A DNA stretch of 64,000 nt, taken from positions 1 to 64,000 of the forward strand of contig CAZCTW010000003.1 of NCBI GenBank assembly GCA_964501905.1. The letters are read 5' to 3'. The DNA is from B69-G16 sp964501905 (GTDB taxonomy: Archaea > Thermoproteota > Thermoprotei > Thermofilales > B69-G16). This document shows positions 32,329 to 40,646 of this stretch, piece by piece. How positions within the stretch are numbered: the stretch's first letter is position 1; each line of letters begins with the position of its first letter. Under the pieces are notes generated by a model, which searched no databases, had not been told where the DNA came from, and saw only the letters and a program-made list of their open reading frames with translations. The translations under genes were made by a program, and so were the position numbers.

Positions 32329-33731
32329 TGCGGTCTCTTAGATAACCAGCTATAAAAATACTCTTTAAACCCCTTTTTCTTCAAATACTCCAAAATTTCG
32401 TAGTTTTGAGCTATTTTCATCTCCTTTAGTAGGCTATCTAATATGTGCTTTCCAAGCCTAGCCTCGGAGAAACGCTCTCTTAATAGGTCGCGAGCTTTGC
32501 TATATTTTCTCTTTCTAAAAACCACCCATCTATCGCTTTCGACGTAGGGCCCAGCTATTGTGTCTGAGGAGTTTAGGTATTTGTTTAGAAAGGAATCTGC
32601 GTTTTTAGATGTTACCGGAGGGCCGTAGTGTTTTTGTACTAGAGGGAGTTCGCCCCTTTCTAGTTCGAACAAGAGGAATAGGTTGTTTTCCGGCGATAGC
32701 CAAGATCCTTTAGATAGTACCTTAAAGTCGAATCGCTTTAACAATTTCTCAATACCGTCTAGACTCTTGTATATTTGACCCCATATTATATCCTCTGCCA
32801 ACTGAGGGACTCTGGTAATTAATGCGATTATATCTGTTCCACGCGCATTTAGGAGTGATACTATATCATCCCTTCTCGCAGACGTCTCCGGCGGGAAGAA
32901 GAACTCTAGACTGGGTTTTCTAAGGAATTCTCTAGAAGCAGCTATGAATTCACACATTTTCTGCACAGAAAGGGCTGAGGCCACATTGCGGCTTTTATCT
33001 ACAGGATCTATCACGATTATGGCCCCGGGCATAATCTTTAACAGTTTTCTCCGCTCCTTTTCTCCGTAAAAATTCTCTATATCGATAAATACCCGCTTGG
33101 GTCTCCACTTAGTAGCGTTTTCGAGTACTTTAAGGAAAGACCCATAATATATGGTTAATAATTCGGCTAGATAACCTGAAAACCCTTGGACTTTTATTTC
33201 AGCTCCATAAACGCCGATTCCTTTCATGAACCTCTTCAATAACCTGATTTCAGACTTAAGCTTCTCGTTAACTCTGGAAATTATGTATCTGGTGTGGAAA
33301 GGAGTTCTGTCGACGGGAGATATTATCCTACTTGGCGAAGGTACCTTATAGGCTGGTACTATATCAATCATGAGTCCTGCTATCTCTGCTTCTATATAGG
33401 GGTGAGTGGCGTATCTTTCAAAGCTTTTTCCTCCCACTTTTTCTATCGCTTTTCTGGCTATCGTTAACCCATAATAGCCTAGGCTTTGCTCTGGCACTTC
33501 TGGAGGAAAGAGCAGGAAGATGTCTACATCCGCTTCGCCGGCTAGCCATGTATCTTTAGCATAGGATCCGACTATTTCTACATTATAATCGATTCCGTAT
33601 AGTTTTTTCACTTCGTGAAGGGAGTTTACTACCTTTTTAACTATAGAAGCTACTTTTTCTCTTTCATCAGTGCTTGGAGTTATTTTCTCTAAAACTTGCC
33701 TTAATAGCTTTAAGATTTGATCGTCATGCAT
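32313..33731 (-). CDS. cca: CCA-adding enzyme, archaeal class I tRNA nucleotidyltransferase
   Basis: Adds or repairs the 3' CCA of tRNAs; 472 aa, normal for the class. The nucleotidyltransferase motif GSYAKDTWLAGEADVDIFL at residues 55-73 includes the catalytic aspartates D68 and D70. The downstream AKV.GGKSFERYATHPYIEAEI region and the PAP/OAS1-like substrate domain are complete. It is part of a minus-strand run with ThpR upstream and a kinase homologue downstream. The adjacent tRNA-Pro does not encode CCA and depends on this enzyme. Confidence 0.95.
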   Translation of the reverse strand: MHDDQILKLLRQVLEKITPSTDEREKVASIVKKVVNSLHEVKKLYGIDYNVEIVGSYAKDTWLAGEADVDIFLLFPPEVPEQSLGYYGLTIARKAIEKVGGKSFERYATHPYIEAEIAGLMIDIVPAYKVPSPSRIISPVDRTPFHTRYIISRVNEKLKSEIRLLKRFMKGIGVYGAEIKVQGFSGYLAELLTIYYGSFLKVLENATKWRPKRVFIDIENFYGEKERRKLLKIMPGAIIVIDPVDKSRNVASALSVQKMCEFIAASREFLRKPSLEFFFPPETSARRDDIVSLLNARGTDIIALITRVPQLAEDIIWGQIYKSLDGIEKLLKRFDFKVLSKGSWLSPENNLFLLFELERGELPLVQKHYGPPVTSKNADSFLNKYLNSSDTIAGPYVESDRWVVFRKRKYSKARDLLRERFSEARLGKHILDSLLKEMKIAQNYEILEYLKKKGFKEYFYSWLSKRPQWLKK

Positions 33732-33736
33732 AATAA

Positions 33737-34303
33737 TTACATGCTAGCTTTTTTCTCGTATAATGTAGTATAAATAGGTCCTTTCGGCGTTAATGTGCTT
33801 TTCTTGAGACGGAAATTATCTACGAGAAGAGAACCGTACACGTCGCTTGAGAACGCGTTCATTATGTTCATTAAAGTTTTAATGTCTGGACGCCGCTTTA
33901 CCCTTGCTATGGTTATGTGCGGTGAAAAGGGTTTATCCGGCGGAGGAAGCCTAAGCTTTCTCAACGCGGCGTTAATCTTAGAAGCTAAATCCCTTAACTG
34001 TTCAGCGCCTTCTTCAACGCCCACCCATATAACATTTGGCCTTGAGAGCCTAGGAAAAGCCCCTATACCGCGTAACATGATTTTGAAAGGTGTGAAATCA
34101 ATGTGACTTAAAATCTCAATTACATCGTTTACAAGAGTTTGTGGAAGCTCGCCTAGAAAGCGTAAAGTGAGGTGAATATTTTCCTTTTCTACGAGTTTTA
34201 AGCATTTTCCTAGAGGTAGTAGAGCTTGTTGCACCCGGGTTATATTCCCTATTACTTCTTGATCTTCAATATCTACAGCTATGAAACACCTTATCCTTTC
34301 CAT
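33737..34303 (-). CDS. thpR: RNA 2',3'-cyclic phosphodiesterase (LigT/ThpR family)
   Basis: A 188-aa 2H phosphoesterase that opens 2',3'-cyclic phosphates and can join tRNA half-molecules in vitro. The two catalytic motifs are HLTLRF near residue 45 and HITIAR near residue 130. IRCFIAVDIEDQEVIGNI is the typical start. It overlaps the TFE-beta stop by a single base and lies 5 bases before cca, a common archaeal linkage. Confidence 0.93.
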   Translation of the reverse strand: MERIRCFIAVDIEDQEVIGNITRVQQALLPLGKCLKLVEKENIHLTLRFLGELPQTLVNDVIEILSHIDFTPFKIMLRGIGAFPRLSRPNVIWVGVEEGAEQLRDLASKINAALRKLRLPPPDKPFSPHITIARVKRRPDIKTLMNIMNAFSSDVYGSLLVDNFRLKKSTLTPKGPIYTTLYEKKASM

Positions 34304-34665
34304 TAAGGATCACCTATAAGCCATGCATTAAGTTTTGGACAGTTTATAGGGTTTACGCTTATTCTTTCTCCGCAGTCTTCCAGTAAGCTACAGAAAAAAC
34401 AGGGCACCTCCATTACATCATTTGGAATCGTTTTCTTGACATAATACTTAGGACTTAGCTTTACTATGTACGTTTTCCTCCCCCTGTATATGACACTTTT
34501 CCTCGTAAGCAATCCCTGCCTCTCAAGCCTTCTCACAATCTTAATGCCCTTCCGACTGTCGATATTTAACTTCTTCCATAATTCTTTCTGTAGAATTCCC
34601 TCGTCTCCGATTTCGCTTAACAGCTTCAGCAGCTTCCTCTCTAGTATCTCCGGGACACTATTCAA
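34303..34665 (-). CDS. Transcription factor TFE-beta-like protein (winged helix plus Fe-S cysteines)
   Basis: A 120-aa protein. The first 75 residues are a winged helix (ILQKELWKKLNIDSRKGIKI and the RRLERQGLLTRKSVIYRG wing). The end carries four cysteines at C89, C92, C98 and C109 in the pattern CFFC...C...NPINCPKLNAWL. This closely matches the C-terminal cluster domain of eukaryotic RPC39/RPC6 (CxLCPVFDDC...SPSNC...EWL), which in archaeal TFE-beta binds a 4Fe-4S cluster. TFE-beta pairs with TFE-alpha to help open promoters. The TTG start at 34665 follows GGTGAT. It belongs to a run with TFB upstream. Confidence 0.83.
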   Translation of the reverse strand: MNSVPEILERKLLKLLSEIGDEGILQKELWKKLNIDSRKGIKIVRRLERQGLLTRKSVIYRGRKTYIVKLSPKYYVKKTIPNDVMEVPCFFCSLLEDCGERISVNPINCPKLNAWLIGDP

Positions 34666-34813
34666 AGGCTTATCACCTAGCGCTCAAGCATTTCCTCTTA
34701 TGTGTATTTAATGAAGAATCCAAAATATAAAAGCCTCTATTTTTCTATACTAGAGTTGTCCGTATAACGTAGCTACCCGGAGAATTATACGCAATAGATT
34801 TGGCTTATGACGC

Positions 34814-35686
34814 TTAGATATAGACGATAATATTGGTCTTTTCCATAATCTCTTTGTATCGATTTCGTAGAGTGACTTCAGTTATATTGGCGGCTCTAGC
34901 TATTTCACGTTGTGTATGCGGCTCGTTCATAATGATAGAAGATATATAGATGGAAGCGGCGACAAGTCCTTCTGGACGCGCTCCTATTCCAATCTTTTTC
35001 TCTCTAGATCGTTTCAATATTTTCCCTACCAGCTTTATCGTATTAGTCGAAAGCTTTAAGCTCGAGGCTATTCTCGAGACGAAATTCCAGGCATCTACAC
35101 TGCCTTGGTGGATTATGCTGTTCTCCACTAATAGCCTATAATTTCTAGCTATTACTCGCCTGTCTACTTTCGACACTTTTTCTAAAGTATTTAGCGATAT
35201 GCCTATTTTCTCGGCTCTACATGCTGCATAAACACAGGCGGTGGCCATGCCTTCGATCGATCTACCTCTAACAAGTTTTCTCGATGAAGCTTTTCTATAA
35301 ATCAATATAGCGTAGTCTTTTACCGATTTTACGCCGAGTATATCGCATAACCTGACGATTTCCCTTTTCGCTTTTTTGAAATTTCTATCTTCGCTGTCCA
35401 CTATTCGCTTATGAGTGCTTCTAATCCTCCTGCTCTTGGCAATATTACTTCTGAAAGGAGGTCCTATATCGGTTGGCAGTAACTTTTCGTAATGAGGTTG
35501 TTTAGGCCCTATTCTGGATTTCATCCAGTCCTCCGGGGTGTGTATGCGTTTTTCATACTGATAGTCTATCTCCCTATCCTCTACCACGCAACCGCAGTCA
35601 AGACAAATATATTCACCGTTTTTCGGATCGTAGATTATCCTTTCGCTACCGCAATAAGGACATTTAAGAGCTCCGCTACCTCCCAC
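34814..35686 (-). CDS. tfb: Transcription initiation factor TFB (TFIIB homologue)
   Basis: A 290-aa general factor that bridges TBP-DNA and RNA polymerase. The zinc ribbon has C9, C12, C28 and C31. A linker with the B-reader region (RIGPKQPHYEKLLPTDIGPPF) leads to two cyclin folds, the second ending in a helix-turn-helix that reads the BRE (TQREIARAANITEVTLRNRYKE). The GTG start overlaps GAR1 by 11 bases, the common archaeal gar1-tfb coupling. Confidence 0.95.
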   Translation of the reverse strand: MGGSGALKCPYCGSERIIYDPKNGEYICLDCGCVVEDREIDYQYEKRIHTPEDWMKSRIGPKQPHYEKLLPTDIGPPFRSNIAKSRRIRSTHKRIVDSEDRNFKKAKREIVRLCDILGVKSVKDYAILIYRKASSRKLVRGRSIEGMATACVYAACRAEKIGISLNTLEKVSKVDRRVIARNYRLLVENSIIHQGSVDAWNFVSRIASSLKLSTNTIKLVGKILKRSREKKIGIGARPEGLVAASIYISSIIMNEPHTQREIARAANITEVTLRNRYKEIMEKTNIIVYI

Positions 35687-35933
35687 GAACCCTGCGCCTC
35701 CGCTCTTTCACATATAGAGTTTTCCCGACTAGACTTTTAGGTTCCACACCGATTTTATCAACCAAGACGGAGATATAAGGAGAGGAGACGGGGCCCATTA
35801 TATCGTACACTACCCCTATAACGTTAAATTTTTCATCATAGACTAAGGTGTTTATGGGCGGGGGTTGCGCCAAAGCCTTTATGATCAATTTTTTACTTTT
35901 TGAAATATGTAACACTTTGCCCAGCGCTTTCAA
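35676..35933 (-). CDS. gar1: H/ACA RNP protein GAR1
   Basis: A small subunit of H/ACA guide ribonucleoproteins that make pseudouridine, about 85 aa. LKALGKVLHISKSKKLIIKA is the usual N-terminus, and TLVYDEKFNVIGVVYDIMGPVSSPYISVLV is the core (shown here in part as DEKFNVIGVVYDIMGPVSSP). A TTG at 35933 is preferred because GGGGGCT stands before it; the frame opens with TTG at 35969. It overlaps tfb. Confidence 0.9.
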   Translation of the reverse strand: MKALGKVLHISKSKKLIIKALAQPPPINTLVYDEKFNVIGVVYDIMGPVSSPYISVLVDKIGVEPKSLVGKTLYVKERRRRVRGR

Positions 35934-35969
35934 ATTGAGCCCCCTTAGCCAAGATAGAGCGACTATCAA

Positions 35970-36269
35970 TATGTACTTCTGGCTTAAGTATTTTTCTAAA
36001 GCATAAATTCATAAAAACACTGTTTTAAAGAGACTTTTATCAAATTATTATTGCTTTGTGCAAAGATTTTGTTTATTTTATGAAAATAGAAAGTTTGCAG
36101 AGAAATATCCATTTTGTTGATTAACCAATTTAAGTATAAGAAGTTAAATAATATAACACGAAAATGTTATTCACTTCCGGAATTATTGGGCTTAGTGACT
36201 TTTTATAATTTCTAAGTATTAAGAGAAAGTTAATATAGACGCTGTATACTGGTAATCTAAGGTGATAAC
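35970..36269. other. AT-rich divergent promoter region between GAR1 and S30e
   Basis: About 300 bases with no reading frame of note. On the plus strand TTTTATAATT at 36201-36210 and GTTAATATAG at 36229-36238 are two possible TATA boxes for S30e, the first giving a leader of about 37 nt. GGTGAT lies just before the S30e ATG. The remainder is unusually AT-rich and I see no repeat, tRNA or guide RNA motif in it. Confidence 0.4.
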
Positions 36270-36425
36270 ATGCCTTCACATGGTTCACTAACCAAGGCAG
36301 GTAAAGTAAGGGCGGCTACGCCTAAAATACCGAAACAGCCCAAAAAGAATTTGCATCCCAGACGTCGTAACAGGAGAAACTATAAGAGGCGAATATTGTA
36401 CGCTACTTCCACGAGATTTAGGTAA
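36270..36425 (+). CDS. rps30e: 30S ribosomal protein S30e (eS30)
   Basis: A 51-aa very basic small-subunit protein. ATG at 36270, TAA at 36423. MPSHGSLTKAGKVRAATPKI is the standard archaeal start (HGSLxxAGKVRxxTP), followed by NRRNYKRRILYATSTRFR. Its ribosome binding site GGTGAT is four bases before the ATG. It stands alone, followed 61 bases later by gatD. eS30 is found in TACK and Asgard archaea and eukaryotes and is missing from most Euryarchaeota, which helps place the organism. Confidence 0.93.
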   Translation: MPSHGSLTKAGKVRAATPKIPKQPKKNLHPRRRNRRNYKRRILYATSTRFR

Positions 36426-36486
36426 TCGCATCTTCTAAGTCTTTCCGAACTTTAAGATTAATAACACCCTAGAAGATTAGTATTCT

Positions 36487-37851
36487 ATGACCCAAATGAA
36501 GGAACTAGGGTACTCTGATAAGGTACTCCGACTATTGGAAAGATATAACGTGGAAGTATTTAATTATGTACGTATTACTCTTAGCGATGGAAGAATTTAT
36601 ACTGGGGTTATACTACCGAGGCCTGGCTACGGAGATCCAGACTCTATAGTACTTAAGCTAGATAACGGCTATAATATAGGCGTAAAAGTTGACGAAAATA
36701 CTGTTATAGAGCTTTTAGAGAAACTGCCCGAGCCTAAATTAGCCGAAGTCATTAAGCCCTACGTTTCGGAGGAACTACCTAAAGTCTTGATGTTAGGCAC
36801 AGGGGGGACTATAGCTTCAAGAATAGACTATCGGACAGGCGCTGTCTATTCTTTCTTTACCGCCGAAGAGATATACTCGATGATATCAGAGCTTGCCGAA
36901 ATAGCTTACGTAGAGGCAAAAACGATATTTAATATTTTCAGCGAGGATATGACTCCGGCGCGGTGGGCTACTATAGCAGAGCATGTATACCGCAGTTTTA
37001 AAAATGACGACTATGCCGGAGTAGTCATAGCTCATGGAACTGATACTATGGGTTATACTGCGGCGGCGTTAAGTTTTGCTGTGAGAAATCTTCCAGGTCC
37101 AGTCGTGATGGTTGGGGCCCAACGCTCCTCAGATAGGCCATCAACCGACACTATAGAAAATGTACTCGCTGCTGTCTCTACGGCAGCCTATGCGCCTTTT
37201 GCAGAGGTGGTAGTGGTTATGCATGGGAGCGTCAGTGACGACTACTGCTTAGCTCACCGAGGTACGAAGGTGAGGAAATGTCATACTAGTCGAAGAGACG
37301 CCTTCAGATCCATCAATGAAACTCCTCTCGCTGTTATAAGGAGGACTGAGATAAGGATGCTAACTCAAAATTTCGTTCCAAGGGATTCGGATCGAGAGCC
37401 TATTCTCGACAATAAATTCTCGGATAAAGTCGTGCTTCTGAAATTTTACCCTGGAATGGACGGAGGAATTATAGAAGCTCTAGTTGAGGCCGGGTATAAG
37501 GGTATAGTTTTGGAAGGAACGGGTTTAGGACATGTAAGAAATGAATTGATACCTGTTATCTCAAGAGCAGTAAAAGATGGAGTAGCGTTTGTCATGACGT
37601 CTCAATGTATATGGGGCAGAGTAAACATGAACGTGTATAGTACTGGAGTAGAGCTGTTGAAAGCTGGAGTAATCCCGGGGGAGGATATGCTACCCGAAAC
37701 TGCTTTTGTAAAGTTAAGTTGGGTTCTTGCTAAAACCGAAGATTTGGAGGAGATTAGAAGATTAATGCTGACTAATATCTCGGGCGAAATTAACCCACAT
37801 TCTAGCGCGAAATATTATCCAGAGGTGCTCTCAGATGGAGTCTCCACCTGA
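36487..37851 (+). CDS. gatD: Glutamyl-tRNA(Gln) amidotransferase subunit D
   Basis: The asparaginase-like subunit, 454 aa, which releases ammonia from glutamine or asparagine for GatE. The N-terminal beta domain includes VRITLSDGRIYTGVILPR. The catalytic threonines are in MLGTGGTIASRID and IAHGTDTMGYTAAALSF. It overlaps gatE by 17 bases. Together they convert Glu-tRNA(Gln) to Gln-tRNA(Gln), the archaeal route to glutaminyl-tRNA. Confidence 0.95.
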   Translation: MTQMKELGYSDKVLRLLERYNVEVFNYVRITLSDGRIYTGVILPRPGYGDPDSIVLKLDNGYNIGVKVDENTVIELLEKLPEPKLAEVIKPYVSEELPKVLMLGTGGTIASRIDYRTGAVYSFFTAEEIYSMISELAEIAYVEAKTIFNIFSEDMTPARWATIAEHVYRSFKNDDYAGVVIAHGTDTMGYTAAALSFAVRNLPGPVVMVGAQRSSDRPSTDTIENVLAAVSTAAYAPFAEVVVVMHGSVSDDYCLAHRGTKVRKCHTSRRDAFRSINETPLAVIRRTEIRMLTQNFVPRDSDREPILDNKFSDKVVLLKFYPGMDGGIIEALVEAGYKGIVLEGTGLGHVRNELIPVISRAVKDGVAFVMTSQCIWGRVNMNVYSTGVELLKAGVIPGEDMLPETAFVKLSWVLAKTEDLEEIRRLMLTNISGEINPHSSAKYYPEVLSDGVST

Positions 37852-39757
37852 GGGCGTTAAAATAAAGTGTGGAATAGAATTCCATCAAATGCTGAATACC
37901 AAAAGTAAGCTATTTTGTAATTGCCCCACTATTTTACGCAAGGATAAGCCAGATATAATTTTTAAGCGTAGACTAAGGCCTACGAGAAGCGAGCTTGGAG
38001 AGGTAGACCCCGCCGCGCTGTTTGAGTTTAAAAAAGGATTGACCTACGTCTACGAAGCATACAGTGATACAACGTGCCTAGTAGAAATGGACGAAGAACC
38101 GCCTCACGATCTTAACCCTGAAGCCTTAGAGATATCTCTGATGATAGCTCTGATGCTAAATGCGAGGCCTGTAGACGAGATATTTGTTATGCGTAAGATA
38201 GTTATAGACGGCTCGAACACTACTGGTTTCCAAAGGACGGCGCTGATAGCGACAGGAGGTTATGTGACCGTAGACGGTAAAACCATCCATATCCAAACTT
38301 TATGTTTGGAGGAAGATGCTGCGCGTAAAATTAGGGAGAATAGGAAGGCAAAGGAGGTCGTATATAGGCTAGACAGGCTTGGAATACCGTTAATTGAGAT
38401 AGCGACTGCTCCCGATATAAGCTCGCCCGAGGAAGCGGAGAAGGTCGCGCTGAAGATAGGACAGTTGTTGCGTATAACGGGTAGGGTAAAGCGTGGTTTA
38501 GGAACTATAAGGCAAGACTTGAATATCTCGATTGAAGGAGGGGCAAGAGTAGAGATAAAGGGAGTTCAAAAAATCGAGCTTATAAAGAAGGTTATCGAAA
38601 ACGAAGTGCTACGCCAGGTAAACCTGCTTAAGATCAGGGATGAGCTTAAGCGGAGAGGCTTAAAGCCCGAAGATATAAAAAATGAGTTTGTGGACGTCTC
38701 CGACATTTTGGCAGATTCTAAGTCTAAAGTTATTAAAAAGGTCTTGAGTAGAGGTGGTAAAGCCATAGCCGTAAAGCTCCCCCTCTTTAAAGGGCTCATA
38801 GGCATGGAGATACAACCTAACAGGAGGTTGGGAACCGAGTTTGCAGATAGAGCACGATTCTGGAGCGGAGTAGGCGGTATTATCCACAGTGACGAGCTTC
38901 CAGGCTATGGTATTGGAGAGAGTGAAGTACAAGCTATAGCAGAGCGCCTTGAATGTGGAGAACATGATGCTTTCGTCGTAGTTGCTGACGAGGAGAGTAA
39001 GTGTTTAGCCGCCCTAAAGGCCGTTGTGGAGAGAGCTCGTGAGGCTTTAAGCGGCGTTCCTAACGAAACTAGAGCTGCTAACCCCGACGGAACAACTAGG
39101 TATTCTAGGCCTATGCCAGGGAGAGCTAGAATGTATCCGGAGACCGATATAAGGCCGATAAAGATTTCCCGGGAGATGCTAGATAGGATCAAGCAGAACC
39201 TGCCAGAGATGCCTGAGCAGAAACTGGACAAGTTTATCCGCATTTATGGGCTAAACGAAGTCCTTGCTAAACGTATGCTTAACTCATATCATCTGGATAT
39301 CTTCGAGTATGTCGTCGAGAATATAGGCGTGCCCGCGACGATAGTGGCTAATACGCTGGAAGGCATTATGAAGAGCCTGAAGCGGGACGGCTTCCCTGTC
39401 GAAAACATTGCTGATGAAAAGCTAGTAGGTGTTTTTAAGCTCCTTAAAGACGGGGTTATAGCTAAAGAGGCGATACCCGAAGTTCTGCAATATTTATCTA
39501 AAAATCCTGATGCAGATTTGAATCAGGTAGTGGACGAACTAGGTTTAAGGGCTATTGACAGAAATAAGTTGGAGGAAATAGTCGAAGAGATCTTGGAAAG
39601 AAATGAAGATTTAATCAGAAGAAAGAAGGAAAGGGCTTTCGGCGCTATAATGGGGGACGTAATGAAAATTGTGAGAGGTAGGATCGACGGTAGAATAGTA
39701 AACGAGGTTGTCAGAAGTAAACTTAAAGCTAAACTAGCCGAGACTACTTCTTCTTAG
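37835..39757 (+). CDS. gatE: Glutamyl-tRNA(Gln) amidotransferase subunit E
   Basis: The 640-aa kinase/transamidase subunit specific to archaea. GVKIKCGIEFHQMLNTKSKLFCNCP is the usual start (GxExHxxLxTxxKLFC), with a cradle domain, the archaeal AspRS-like insert near residues 290-400 and a C-terminal helical and YqeY-like tail that binds the tRNA elbow. PDGTTRYSRPMPGRARMYPETDI is a family block. The last codons overlap the convergent SRP19 gene by 14 bases. Confidence 0.95.
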   Translation: MESPPEGVKIKCGIEFHQMLNTKSKLFCNCPTILRKDKPDIIFKRRLRPTRSELGEVDPAALFEFKKGLTYVYEAYSDTTCLVEMDEEPPHDLNPEALEISLMIALMLNARPVDEIFVMRKIVIDGSNTTGFQRTALIATGGYVTVDGKTIHIQTLCLEEDAARKIRENRKAKEVVYRLDRLGIPLIEIATAPDISSPEEAEKVALKIGQLLRITGRVKRGLGTIRQDLNISIEGGARVEIKGVQKIELIKKVIENEVLRQVNLLKIRDELKRRGLKPEDIKNEFVDVSDILADSKSKVIKKVLSRGGKAIAVKLPLFKGLIGMEIQPNRRLGTEFADRARFWSGVGGIIHSDELPGYGIGESEVQAIAERLECGEHDAFVVVADEESKCLAALKAVVERAREALSGVPNETRAANPDGTTRYSRPMPGRARMYPETDIRPIKISREMLDRIKQNLPEMPEQKLDKFIRIYGLNEVLAKRMLNSYHLDIFEYVVENIGVPATIVANTLEGIMKSLKRDGFPVENIADEKLVGVFKLLKDGVIAKEAIPEVLQYLSKNPDADLNQVVDELGLRAIDRNKLEEIVEEILERNEDLIRRKKERAFGAIMGDVMKIVRGRIDGRIVNEVVRSKLKAKLAETTSS

Positions 39758-40037
39758 TTGAAGCCAATTTTTCAGCCACTTTTCTTAATACTTCCTTTTT
39801 TCTCTCTTCAGTATAGACTAAAATTCTACCTTGGTAATCGAACCACGAGGCAGGATGTTTTTTATCTTCTTCGATTACGTATTCATAGTTTAGGCTTTTC
39901 ACGGCGTTTTCAAGGTCTTTAAGAGCGAGTTTCTCCACAGCTAGGCTTTTAGGCACTCTTCTTCCTTCACTCCTACTCTTGTTTTTGTCAAAATAGACGA
40001 GCCATAATACTATGAATCTCCTTTCTCCCTTTCTCAT
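39744..40037 (-). CDS. srp19: Signal recognition particle protein SRP19
   Basis: A 97-aa protein that binds 7S RNA and prepares it for SRP54. FIVLWLVYFDKNKSRSEGRRVP is the signature (YFDxxxSRxxGRRVP), followed by HPASWFDYQGRILVY. It lies 4 bases behind S8e on the same strand, a frequent archaeal pairing, and its 3' end overlaps gatE. Confidence 0.93.
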   Translation of the reverse strand: MRKGERRFIVLWLVYFDKNKSRSEGRRVPKSLAVEKLALKDLENAVKSLNYEYVIEEDKKHPASWFDYQGRILVYTEERKKEVLRKVAEKLASTKKK

Positions 40038-40041
40038 CTTC

Positions 40042-40434
40042 CTATTCTTCCTCTATTAAAACGGCGTTGACGACGCCGTCTTGACCTGGTCTAGAGACTA
40101 CCCTAGCTAGACCGATTTCGGTCTCTATTATGGCTCCTCTAGTTATAATGCCCCTTCTAGTGTAGTCTCGGCTAGCCGGATTCTTTACAACTTTGATAAT
40201 CGCTACCTTTTTCGTAATCTTCTGTGAAGGTATAATCACATTAGCCGTTGTCGCTTTTTTAAGCTTTACCTTTAAACCGCCGCCCTTGGTTCTAACAACT
40301 TTTACTAGAGGTTTATCTCCTAGTATTGTTTCAGTTGGATAGCCGCCCATGTGAGCCTTTAGCTTAACTTTACGGTGTAGTCGTTTCTTTCCTCCTGTTA
40401 TTTTCCTTAAATCGTTTCCGTGATATACCCCCAT
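40042..40434 (-). CDS. rps8e: 30S ribosomal protein S8e (eS8)
   Basis: A 130-aa small-subunit protein. MGVYHGNDLRKITGGKKRLH is the standard start, with NPASRDYTRRGIITRGAIIE and SRPGQDGVVNAVLIEEE at the end. The ATG at 40434 follows AGGGAG. It leads the S8e-SRP19 operon and diverges from nop5. Confidence 0.95.
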   Translation of the reverse strand: MGVYHGNDLRKITGGKKRLHRKVKLKAHMGGYPTETILGDKPLVKVVRTKGGGLKVKLKKATTANVIIPSQKITKKVAIIKVVKNPASRDYTRRGIITRGAIIETEIGLARVVSRPGQDGVVNAVLIEEE

Positions 40435-40646
40435 ACGCGCTCCCTTATAGTTAAGTTCCGTAGTTCTGTTTTAAAACTTAGATATTAGGTTATCGCCGCC
40501 GGTCAGATGTAACACCGGGTAACAGCTCTGACTGCTTCTCAATCTCATTCATACAGCTTCTCCAACTATCTCCACATATCGGCAAAATATAAAATACCGG
40601 TGGCTTATCATATATTCTAGCTTAAAAAGAAAGAGGATGAACTTTA
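40435..40646. other. Divergent region between S8e and Nop5
   Basis: About 210 bases with no gene. TTTTAAAAC near 40470 may serve S8e on the minus strand, and CTTAAAAAG near 40621 or AAATATAAAATAC near 40590 may serve nop5 on the plus strand, whose ribosome binding site GAGGATG lies at 40631-40637. I found no guide RNA boxes. Confidence 0.35.
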
